Origin: Phaeodactylum tricornutum CCAP 1055/1
Lineage: Eukaryota; Bacillariophyta; Bacillariophyceae; Surirellales; Neidiaceae
Assembly (NCBI RefSeq): GCF_000150955.2
Contig: NC_011696.1
Span: 1-64,000, forward strand
DNA length: 64,000 bases
Direction: 5' to 3'
Shown: piece after piece, positions 22,486 through 31,685 of the stretch
How positions within the stretch are numbered: position 1 is the first letter of the stretch
Layout: each line of letters begins with the position of its first letter
Notes under the pieces: generated by a model
What the model saw: the letters and a program-made list of their open reading frames with translations, nothing else
Told to the model about the DNA's origin: nothing
The model's database searches: none
Position numbers and translations under genes: made by a program

Positions 22486-24887
22486 CTATCCGTGATACTT
22501 TCTCTCACATGCCCTTAGTTTCTTTGGCAGTTCGCTAGACATGAGCATTAGTGATTCGATCACAGCCTTGTCTTCTCCTATGCAAACATGTTCTGTATTG
22601 CGTCGGTCATCGGTGCAATCCTTCGCGCATGACAGTTTGAGTCTTTTCTTTGGTGGTCTTGACTGTGAATAAATGTGCTGCTCCTCACTTGTGGAAAACT
22701 TATCATACACTTCGTCCCCACTGGAAGCTTTACTACTTTCTGAAACGAAGGGATTTAATCGCAGGTTGTCTCGAGGAACAAAGCGATACTGCTCGTCCAC
22801 CATTTCGCCATCTCGAATAGGACGCAGACAGAGCAAAAGCTCTATCACTTCTTCTCTGCTTGATGTCATGCTTTCGACTTCTGCGGATGCATAAAGAGAT
22901 TTCGCTTCTAATGACGCCTTCGAGGTCGACCTCGATTTCGTTTCCTCCCGTGAAGAAGCGTCGCTCTCCTTATTTAATTCCGCTGTTCGGATCGACGAAG
23001 TAACCTCACACCATAGCGTTGTCAAATCGTTCTTAATTAGACAGACATTGCAAGTGGGAGCAATCGGTTTTGGTCGTCCTGTTGTAAAATGTGAGAGATT
23101 TCGATGCCTCGTCCACGGGAAGCAATATTTCAAATGGTTATTCTTACCGTTGGACTCGGATGAGTCACTGGAAGACGATGTCTCATCTCTTGAGCCGTTC
23201 GATTCTCGGTAACCAGAGTCATCCCCTGATGAAGAGGGTTCTGGTCTATGTTGAAGAGAAGACAATCTAGCTGATGCGTTGTTCGCCGTTACATCAGCGC
23301 CGATCACATCATCTTTGAAAGCTGTTCCTAATTGCTCAACCAATTCCTGGTCTTTCATTTTCTTATTGTGCCACCGAACATTCCTAACCAAGTTTGCATT
23401 GGCCTTTTGCAACTTCTTAGTGTCAGTCACATAACTCGAATTGGAATTATCACTGCTAAGTGCTGCTTTTTCAGACCTGTCACTCTTTTTTGCATCTTTT
23501 CCAGAACGAGCAATTTGAGCGTCCGCATCAGATCCACTATTTTCCATTGATGATGTTGTCGGAGATCGACTGAGCGATTGGCTATTTGTCAACGACGACG
23601 GTATTCTGTTTCCAAGCTGGTTCCTGGTTGAGCTATCTGAATTGTTTTTGCACTCAACATCGCAAATAGCCTTGACCTTTACAATTGACAGCGGGAAGAC
23701 AGGATCATATCCGAGAGCCGCATCGCTTATCGACGTGCCTGCTTTAGCTTCGACATTACTTTCCTCCTTGGCACAGTTTGCACCGTTCTTCGCCGGTGAA
23801 GCCTGAGTGTTTGCCACCTTGTCGAAATCTACAAGCTGCTCAACCAAAAAGCTAAGCTTTCCCCGAGAGTTTGGAACGAGTAGATCTGTGAGAGGCACAC
23901 CAATCAAGTCATCGATCTTGTGCTTAAGCACGCGCTCCACTTGCGCGCTGCAAAACGTGATGATACCTTCTCGATCGACAACAATAACTAAATCAGGAAG
24001 AAGAGCTAGAATAAGTGCTTGGCGCTTCAGGTGAGCATTCATTTCCGTCATCTCTTTAACTAGAGTTTTCTTTCGTAGTCGTGATGAGCTAGCCGATCTC
24101 CTGTTGGCCACGCGCTTGGCGTTCCGTTTCTCCTCTTTTCTCCTTGCATCTGAAAGCAAGATAGCAATGCTCTGAGGTACAGTCTGGTTGAGTCTATGCA
24201 ACATCTTTACGTGTTGTTCTGTGTGAACACACAATGATAGAGCGGGGAACGGCACATCGAATGAGACAAAAAATTCTAGGACATGTGGTACTGGCAAATC
24301 CACCTACCAAGTTGTTCCAATGGCCATTTATCCATTCCTTCTGAAATCCCATTCGACGAGCTAGTATGAGGATTTCCACCAAAAACAGGAAGTGTTGCGC
24401 TTACAAACAAACCGGGAGCCGGAGTAGATTGAAATCCAGCGCTAGGAGCTGTCAACAAACCGGCCGATTTTTCCACCGGTATTGAGGCGATGTTGGAGGC
24501 TCCGATTTCGCGGTATGAATTGGTCAAAGATTGAACAAGATTTCCTCCATTTGCGTGAAGTAGAGCAGCCAATTGAAGTGCCGCATTACCATGTCCAGCG
24601 TGCAAAACACCAGTAGTATTTGTTCCCGAAGCGGGTATCTGTGAAAGCAACCTACAGGGACCACTGGACGGAAAAGCGCGTGAAGGTGCCGTAAGGTGCA
24701 GCAACGCTAATGTTTTTTCGTCTGATACGCTGGTGGCAGATGATTGACGCTGCGTCGCGGGTTGTCGTTGACCTTGTTGGTGTGCAGGACCAGCAAAATC
24801 GGTGCCATTTTGCTTAATCAGAAATGGACCAGCAACGGATGGCGTCTGCGTCCCTTTCCTCGCAGCTCCGTGCGCGGTTTCACCCAT
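22486..24887 (-). CDS. bZIP-PAS transcription factor
   Basis: Two exons (24887-24308 and 24218-22486) joined over an 89-bp intron, 770 aa. The intron splits the Glu codon between PLEQL and QHVKM. The second exon starts with a basic leucine-zipper region: KRNAKRVANRRSASSSRLRKK contains the N-x7-R signature, followed by a short heptad-like stretch. A PAS domain comes immediately after (LPDLVIVVDREGIITFCSAQVERVL...LLVPNSRGKLSFLVEQLV). This bZIP plus PAS fusion is characteristic of stramenopile regulators thought to sense light, redox or small ligands. The rest is long, Ser-rich and low in order, with a KKRLKLS nuclear-signal-like stretch near the end. The Gln/Ala-rich first exon looks like an activation region. 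The start is the first ATG after an upstream in-frame stop. Confidence 0.85.
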
Positions 24888-25955
24888 ATTACACCCTGCA
24901 ATACTCAAAACGACAAAGTCTTCGCGTTGGCAACCTGACGCCACGATGGCACTTTTCAGCTTCTACCTAAAAGCGTTAACCAGTGACCCTCGCAAGGTAT
25001 ACTGCTGTCTTTACTTGATCGACAGTGAGCGTGAGTAATCTTCCTTGGTCCTTTCAGTCCCTACCGTTGCTCTTTGATGTAATGATGGCGATCAACTTGT
25101 AACTCGATACCTTCAAGTCCAAAGAAAGCGAGGGGTAACAGAGTGTTTCGCTTGCCCAAGGCATTCATATCGACGAGTATCACTCTGCAGTTGGCCAAAT
25201 AGAAACTGCAGATGGCCATCTGTTTTTCTGGCAATAGCAACACCATCTGGTTTCGTGTTTCTGAGTTACTTAGTGAGTATAAAGATATGGATGATTTAGT
25301 TAGGGCTTTGATACTTCGAAAACCTATGGATGACATATACTATATCGGTGAAGAGACCAGACGTAGAAAGAATGCTTTTTTAACAATATGATTCAATAGT
25401 GACATTCTCCCGACACATAGAGTATCGGACTTGCGTCATTGCGAGAACGTAGCCTCCACACAAAACAAAAATATTCACAAAAGGCGACGAGCTGACTGTG
25501 ACAAAGACTTCACTGCGCGATGAAACTCATAAGAGAAAATTCCCTTTTCTGGGTCGATCAGGCGGAAAGTACCATGTTCTGGCCACAAAGAAATGCACTT
25601 CCATGCAAATGACATTCTGTACCCGCTTAGCGGTCTGTTTTGAACGTCATGATTGGATCAAAGCAAATATACCGAGCAACTGAACTTGTCCACTACGCTA
25701 ATGTGACCAATCCAACTCACTTTTACAGTTAGTCCACATCCACATGATTTAGATTCTACTGGATCTGTTCTTACTGTAAACTACCTAGGGGCACATTCCG
25801 CGCATATGTGCTTTTTATTATTCTCATCTTTTAGTCCGAGAGGAAAATCTTGACCTCTTCTTCAGTGAAACCCGAGTAGGGACATAACTATGGTATCCAC
25901 ACCTAGGACTGGTTGAGATGGCACGCAAGAGAGAAATGGCATCAACCTTGAAAGT
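24888..25955. other. Gene-free stretch of about 1.1 kb
   Basis: Contains TNACWGTNA palindromes at 25493-25501, 25723-25731 and 25771-25779. A minus-strand frame of 91 codons at 25061-25336 starts with ATG but shows no domain or splice signals I trust. Part of the stretch is the 5' region of the bZIP-PAS gene. Confidence 0.5.
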
Positions 25956-26389
25956 CTACTTTTTATTCAAAGAAGCGACGGACGGCGTATGTAGTGCGGC
26001 TTCGCTGAAACCCAACTCTTGCAGCTGCCGATCCGAATACCCACGGCCCTTGTAATCTTTGACCTGCGCTCGTTCTGATTCTAGCATCTAAAGGGGAAGT
26101 TCAAAATGAGCTGTGAGAATCAGGACCGAAAAAGGTTTTGAAAGTAAATTATGTTGCATCAAGTCGTCACACGCACCTGGCCCTCCCGAGCAATTTCGAA
26201 AAGTAATGGCATCAGCATTACCATAGACGTAGTCGCCACGGCAAAGGCAACCTGGCCTCCAACTTGATATCCCCATTTGAATGCCGTAGAGCCCTTATCA
26301 CGAGCGTACACACCTGTGGTGTAGAAAAACTTTCCGGTTCTCTGCAGCAAGCCCTTTAAGCCGCCGCTTGATTTTGGTTCTTTCGTCAT
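25956..26389 (-). CDS. TOM22-like mitochondrial import receptor subunit
   Basis: Two exons (26389-26177 and 26087-25956) with an 89-bp intron, 114 aa. The single transmembrane segment, AFAVATTSMVMLMPLLFEIAREGQMLESERAQ, matches the TOM22 signature in which a TTS-type start, a Pro in the helix and a following FE...E stretch are conserved (compare animal TOMM22 VLPVVFETEKLQMEQQ). TOM22 is the central organiser of the outer-membrane translocase. Unlike animal and fungal TOM22, the N-terminal cytosolic part (about 45 residues) is basic, not acidic, resembling the reduced plant Tom9 type. The C-terminal intermembrane part ends with KDYKGRGYSDRQLQELGF. The identification rests on the membrane segment, so a different small tail-anchored protein is possible. 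Confidence 0.65.
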
Positions 26390-26965
26390 TTCTTTTCAGT
26401 GGTTTGGGCAGAGGCAGTTAGTTGTACGGAAGAATGCTTCGTTCGGCGAGTTTTCAGTTGCGGTTATCTTTCTCGAGTTCAGTTTTCTGCTCGGTTCTCT
26501 CTTTTTTTCTCGTTCTTTTTGTTTTCAGCCTTCCATTGCCGGATCGTTCGGAACCGAAGGCCAGGCAGGCTATGCTGGCTGTCATAGGACACAAGAAATA
26601 GGAAAATTGCCATCATACAAAACTAGACTGTTTCAATCACATATACAGTACGTCAAGTGGGACGGACCGGACCGAACCGTAAACGAAACTCACGACTCCT
26701 TCTTTACAGCCTGTGTGGTTCGTGCACTTTATTTCCTTCTTTTTTCGACGATGGTCGTCCACTGAAAACTGGTCGATCTAAACACGCAAGTATCATCGGT
26801 CTCTGGTCCATGCTTTCGCGGATATTCTTTTTCGGTAGAAATGGCGAAATCAGCTCGGGTTGTGTGGTGCAGCTGACCGTTCGGTGCTTGTCAGTCAAAG
26901 AGTTGTCTTGGTGCGCCCCATCCTTTTCCCCGAATAAAAGCAACTCAGATAAAAGCTCCAAGGAA
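26390..26965. other. Divergent promoter region of the TOM22-like and DHFR genes
   Basis: T-rich tract near 26488-26525 on the plus strand. The frame from 26657 is open into the DHFR gene, and an in-frame ATG at 26810 would add a presequence (see the DHFR entry). No independent gene seen. Confidence 0.5.
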
Positions 26966-27654
26966 ATGAAACCCGCGCAAGAAAAAGTAAGTGCAACTCA
27001 TTTGTTTTATTTTGCTTCGAAGAACCCTAACAACTGATATCAAATGCAATCTTTTAGAAACTAGATCCAATCCATCGATTTGGTGTCGTTGCTGCCATGG
27101 CTCGCAATCGCGTGATTGGAGTTGGCGGCAAGCTACCTTGGAACTTGCCCGGGGATCGTAAAATGTTTAAATTACTCACCAAGGACAAAATTCTGATTAT
27201 TGGACGGAAAACATTCATTGAAGATCCACAACAGAGCCATGTTTCTCATTCGGCAAATTGCATCATCATCTCAAAATCTCTACCAGATGAGTTTGAGACA
27301 GATCGGTTGAAACTAGCACGATCATTTCCGGAGGCATTAAATGTAGCACGGCACCTGTCTGAAGGGGGAGATTTTGATTTAAGCAACGGCAACATCTCAT
27401 GTTGGATCGCTGGCGGCGAGAGTTTATACCATGAATCTTTGTTGCATCCATCGTGCATGACACTATGTTTGACTGTATTGAACACCGACATAGCAGTTAC
27501 AACTGCAGACGGGCAACCAGCTCTAGACCTGGCCCGCTTTCCGGCAAATTATCGATGGGACAACAAATTTAAGGAAGTATCGAAGAGTAATCACCAAGAT
27601 GCAGACCTCAGCTATACAACTTATACTTTCGAAAGACTCAAGGGCAAGAGATAA
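26966..27654 (+). CDS. Monofunctional dihydrofolate reductase-like enzyme
   Basis: Reduces dihydrofolate to tetrahydrofolate with NADPH if it is a true DHFR. Exons 26966-26986 and 27058-27654 join over a 71-bp intron, 205 aa. The core is recognisable: VVAAMARNRVIGVGGKLPW, then NLPGDRKMFK with the catalytic acidic residue, IIGRKTFI, ANCIIISK, and CWIAGGESLYHESL, the GG-type cofactor loop. There is no thymidylate synthase domain, although stramenopiles usually carry a bifunctional DHFR-TS. The first exon frame is open upstream. Starting at the ATG at 26810 would add about 52 residues beginning MLSRIFFFGRNG, basic and amphipathic like a mitochondrial presequence. Both starts are possible. A RibD-C-type reductase is the main alternative. 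Confidence 0.78.
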
Positions 27655-27679
27655 ACGAAAGGACGGAGGTGCTGAATCC

Positions 27680-29410
27680 CTACACATCCCGTACTACTTC
27701 TACCAGTGGTCCGTCGTCGTTACCAACTGGTAGATCCTCCTCGACAGAAATTACGGCACATTCTTGAAGGCTTGACACCAGCATGTAGTTCGGAACAAGA
27801 CTTTTGTGTGGTAAGATTGAGCCCGTCAGCGGACTTTTGTCGCTCTCATGAAGCCAGCGTGCTATGGCAAAGCGCTCATATGTGTGGCCATCGGCGGCAA
27901 CGACGGGATCAATCATGGGCTCCCCTGTGATGGGACACGCTGGCATATTGGGAAGGGGCTGTAAGTTTGTTCCCATAGCAGACTCGACTTCGGACTTTTC
28001 CACCGAGTGTCTAGCAAATGCTGCCTGGGATATGGAATCGCTGGCTTCATCAAGCGTATCGGTAGCTAAGCTGTCTTCAAAATTAGGATTGTGTCGTCCA
28101 TCGATATTTGTCGCGAATTTGATGTCGTCAATGATCGTACGAACACCTTGATCGAGCCATCGGTTAAGGAGCGACGTTCCACCTCGGAATATGTCGACAC
28201 TAACTGATACTAATCCTTCGTCGGGAAGCGTACGGAGAGTCTCTTGAACAGTGTCAACCATCGGAGAGTGACCCAATCTCTCTGCAATTGACTGAATCTC
28301 GTCTTGATAAAATTCTATAGGCCCTTGATGCCGTGCGGCGCACACCAACATGTTGCGATGTACCACAAACGATGACACCCAACCTTCCGAACTCGTCCAT
28401 GACAATGTGACATTGTCACCGTCACAACTTTCCACTTTATACAAGCGATCACCATGAGCCGGGTAAAAATCGGCGGGATCACAAAATCTAGTAAAATGAA
28501 CCCAATCTAGTGACTGGGGCGCGGTATCGCTCGCTTCATACTCACAGACAATTCGCACCGTAGTACGGGTACTTTCAGTGCCTGTTAGAGGCAACCACTG
28601 GTCAAATATAGTTGTTTTCCCAGTCAATACTGGCGTCAAATCAATTGCAACCATTCCTAAAAAGAGATCATCGCTATCGCCTTTCGATGGGTTGTACTTC
28701 TTCAAAGTACCTATTTCATTGGCGTGGAAGATAGCAACCGTTAAAATAGGCCGAGATGGTTTGTAAAGATCTTTTGCTTCATTCATTTCTAGCATAGATT
28801 CGACTTGTTCTTTTTCAAAAATGCTATGCGTCGCTAAGCTTGTGGACGCTTTTGGCTTTTGAGGGGGGTTACCGGGCTGTTCATAGATCTGCGTTGAACT
28901 TTCCGTTGTCGCGACAATTGACGGGACTGTACCCGATTTTGGCTGTTGTGTAGCGTGATCCGGAATTCTAGGATGAGAGACATCCATGTACATTGTTTCC
29001 GATCTCGGCCAAATTGGGTTCACGGTATCAAAAACCTCCGAAGTTCTCTGAGTCGTACTGCCGAAGCGCACGGATGCATACGGGTTGGCTGATCCCTTGT
29101 TTCTCGAATGGTGCGCTCCTCCAAAAATCATCTTGCCCAAACTATGCTTGCTAGCAGGCTCTAAGTCTCGTGCGGCTACTACGCGGACAACTAGAGTTCC
29201 CAATATGTAATCATGCGATGATTCGTCAGGCAGACTGTCTTTTCTCTGCTTGCTCCCAGTCAATTCACCGTCGTTTTCGATCGAACTCGGAGTCGGTTTA
29301 CGAAAGATTGTAGGATCGTTTTCAGATTCCAGAAGATCATCGAAAGCCAGGTCTAAGTCCTCGTAATCTGGAATACCACCAGATTTGTCCAGATTTTTAA
29401 TGTTCGCCAT
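27680..29410 (-). CDS. C2-like and U-box protein, probable E3 ubiquitin ligase
   Basis: Single exon, 576 aa, starting at a true ATG. Residues about 65-285 carry C2-type features: YILGTLVVRVVAARDLEPA at the start, NPYASVRFG, a VNPIWPR segment, and later LTVAIFHANE and LGMVAIDLTPVL, consistent with a Ca2+/lipid-binding fold split by an insertion. A central region (about 290-470) is not recognised. The U-box is at the C-terminus: MPACPITGEPMIDPVVAADG, then HTYERFAIARWL and SPLTGSILPHKSLVPNYML. U-boxes recruit E2 enzymes to ubiquitylate targets, so this is probably a membrane-recruited E3 ligase. The gene ends only 25 bp from the stop of the convergent DHFR gene. Confidence 0.82.
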   Translation of the reverse strand: MANIKNLDKSGGIPDYEDLDLAFDDLLESENDPTIFRKPTPSSIENDGELTGSKQRKDSLPDESSHDYILGTLVVRVVAARDLEPASKHSLGKMIFGGAHHSRNKGSANPYASVRFGSTTQRTSEVFDTVNPIWPRSETMYMDVSHPRIPDHATQQPKSGTVPSIVATTESSTQIYEQPGNPPQKPKASTSLATHSIFEKEQVESMLEMNEAKDLYKPSRPILTVAIFHANEIGTLKKYNPSKGDSDDLFLGMVAIDLTPVLTGKTTIFDQWLPLTGTESTRTTVRIVCEYEASDTAPQSLDWVHFTRFCDPADFYPAHGDRLYKVESCDGDNVTLSWTSSEGWVSSFVVHRNMLVCAARHQGPIEFYQDEIQSIAERLGHSPMVDTVQETLRTLPDEGLVSVSVDIFRGGTSLLNRWLDQGVRTIIDDIKFATNIDGRHNPNFEDSLATDTLDEASDSISQAAFARHSVEKSEVESAMGTNLQPLPNMPACPITGEPMIDPVVAADGHTYERFAIARWLHESDKSPLTGSILPHKSLVPNYMLVSSLQECAVISVEEDLPVGNDDGPLVEVVRDV

Positions 29411-29506
29411 GGTCCTCTGGTTGCTTGTGCGCTTTTATCGTTCTAACTATCGCTTTTTTTGGTTTCTGAGTCGATAGAGAACTTTGGGTCAGTGCGTGAC
29501 TGATTG

Positions 29507-29575
29507 TGACAGTGAGTACAGATGCCGACCGACACAGACAGTGAAACATCATTTACTGTAAACTGCTCACAGTGA
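29507..29575. promoter_or_regulatory. Cluster of three TNACWGTNA palindromes
   Basis: TGACAGTGA (29507-29515), TTACTGTAA (29553-29561) and TCACAGTGA (29567-29575) lie about 100-165 bp upstream of the C2/U-box gene start on the minus strand. Regulatory function is inference. Confidence 0.45.
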
Positions 29576-30549
29576 CATGGAAGTACTTTTCAAGTATTCA
29601 AGTTAGCATATCGATATAGCGATACGACATATCTGCGACAGACGGAACGCCGTCTCCATCTTTATCCAAACTGGCAGGGGGCAGACGGCGGCAGTATTTA
29701 TTCTATGACTACCAACTTGATGAAATATTTAAAGTGAACAAAAACCCTACGACGCGAGCAAGACGCAACTTACACTATAATTGTTTAGATTGCTGGCGCG
29801 CGTAGAGCCTAAATTTTAGAGATTGCAAAGCGCTGGCTCCTGAAAGGAAAGGTATCTGTGTGTCCTCGCAACACTGACTGTGAGAAATCGTGATTATCTT
29901 TTCCCAACGTTGGGATCGTCCATCTTCATACACATACGGCTCAGTCTCAGAGATTCAGCTGCGGTATGATTTCGTCGTATGCTTCGACCCATTCAACTTC
30001 TTGTACTGATGAAGCCTATGACGACGAGATTGGGTGAATCTTGGCCGACGTCAGATTTTTCTTTGTAATATGGAAGGTTTCGCTCAGGATCACGTAGACA
30101 ACAATCAGAGGAGATCCTATTGAAAGAACAATGTGTTGCGCAATCTTCTTCATGATGATTTGTTATGCTTGGTTGAGATAGACGCCGTCGTGTGGATCAG
30201 CTCGAGACGTAAGGCTCGTTTCGCAGTATTGGGTGGAACCTTCCGATGTAGGATTTCCTCGAAATTGCTGGACTGTGTTGGATATTCTCGGTTATCCGAG
30301 TCACTTTCAAAGTACCAGTTTAGGTGGGGGGTTAAGGGCCCTCGTTTTGTAACAGGCTATGTTCTCCGGCATGAATTTTTGATGACGTCGATATGAAGTG
30401 AACGACTGTGCTGTCAGGTCCGTCCGCTGGTCGCGAACTAGAGGTCTGTCCGACATCCCAATCGAGAGCGGGTGCAAGACTCCCTAACATGAGATAGCTC
30501 TACTAGATCTACTCACTAGAGTAGAGCGCTCTCGCTCGCTTGTGAAAAC

Positions 30550-30996
30550 AATCCGGCCTCGATGAGACCGCAAAATCACTGATCCGGCCAAAACCTAGAT
30601 TTCGTTGACTGTAAGTAGCTAAGGTAGGGCCAGAGTTGCTTCCTAAGTAGTTGGATCACATACATAACTGAACTTGAAACTTCCATGCTCAAGCCACTTT
30701 TCGTAAGGATTTATCAATGGATCATCTCTCAATATGCTTCATGCGGACGAAGCGTCGTTTCGAGAACATCATATTCCATTGCAGGCCTCAAAAAATAATC
30801 CTTGACAGTGAATGTGTCAAATCCAGCATCTCAAAAATTAATAGTGAATGCAATCTGTAAATACTTGAATTATTTGAGATCCATATTTCTTCATAATTTT
30901 CACTACTAGGGAGAGCAATGTGGCCCCACCTTCGGTACTTAGTAAATCTTGATTTTGGCCGAATTAGTGATTTTGCTGCCTCATCGAGGCCGGATT
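30550..30996. mobile_element. MITE-like element with 53-bp inverted repeats, copy 1
   Basis: The left end (30550-30602) and the right end (30944-30996) are inverted copies with 6 differences in 53 positions by eye. The outer tip reads AATCCGGCCTCGATGAG. The flanks GTGAAAAC (30542-30549) and GTGAATAC (30998-31005) resemble an 8-bp target duplication, though one base lies between the right end and the second copy. No transposase frame is present inside, so it would be non-autonomous. Confidence 0.65.
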
Positions 30997-31219
30997 AGTG
31001 AATACCCTCATGAATCAACCTCAGACAGACGTACAGACATGACCGCCACTTACATTTTGCAACCACGTAGAGCAAGGATTTTTCTGCCAGTGAATTGGAA
31101 TACCTAGCTAGACCGGTTGAGGCGCCTAATGCAAGACGTTCTAGCTAGAAGACGAACCGGCGTCCGCAATTCTTGTTTTAAAACTCATGGAGGGGCTCTA
31201 TTCCTCTTCAGATGAAATA

Positions 31220-31453
31220 TTTCCTATTCGGGGCTCGTCTAGGCCGCACTTCCTCTTTTCTGGCCAAATCCGAGATTTATGAATGTAAGTCTTATATTTT
31301 GAGCGTAAAGTACCTTTTAAGTAACAAAATCTGTTCGGATCTATTCCATTATACTCGTCGATGGTAATGTAGATTATATTTCTCATAGGACTGTAAATCT
31401 CGGAATTGGCCGGAATAGTGGAAATGCGGCCTGGACGAGGCCCGAATAGGGAA
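31220..31453. mobile_element. MITE-like element with 60-bp inverted repeats, copy 2
   Basis: Left end 31220-31279 and right end 31394-31453 are inverted copies. The ends are clearly related to those of the element at 30550-30996: both carry a TCGGGCCTCG-like tip, a GGCCGCA or GACCGCA block, a CACTATTCCGGCC-like block and CCGAGATTT or CCTAGATTT. The interior is only about 114 bp and non-coding. The same family therefore has two members within 1 kb. Confidence 0.65.
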
Positions 31454-31685
31454 TTTGCTCTTTATTTTACCTTTCCTGTTAATTTGATGTTGGGATTCCG
31501 TCTTTACTCTGACCATGAGAAAAAACTTGTGAATCAAGCAAAGCGGTGCGTTTTATTGATTGACTGTGACTAACAGTTTCACTCAGCAGCTTGGCTGGAA
31601 TTTTCTCGAACGCCCATATTCTGATACCTAACTAGCGTTGCCTTTAACATTTGGCACCTTAGTTGGCAAACCGTTCCGCTGCAAC

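Larger units (their letters stand above)
29411..31685. other. 2.3 kb gap with small transposons and palindromes
   Basis: No gene supported. It contains two inverted-repeat elements of one family (30550-30996 and 31220-31453) and TNACWGTNA palindromes at 29507, 29553, 29567, 29875, 30606, 30803 and 31561. An 87-codon open frame at 30133-30396 shows no recognisable protein features. Confidence 0.6.

Noticed and set aside
25061-25336. Minus-strand frame of 91 codons
   Set aside because: Starts with ATG but has no domain, paralogue or splice support.
30133-30396. Open frame of 87 codons in the gap before the inverted-repeat elements
   Set aside because: No recognisable protein features and no splice sites that would extend it.
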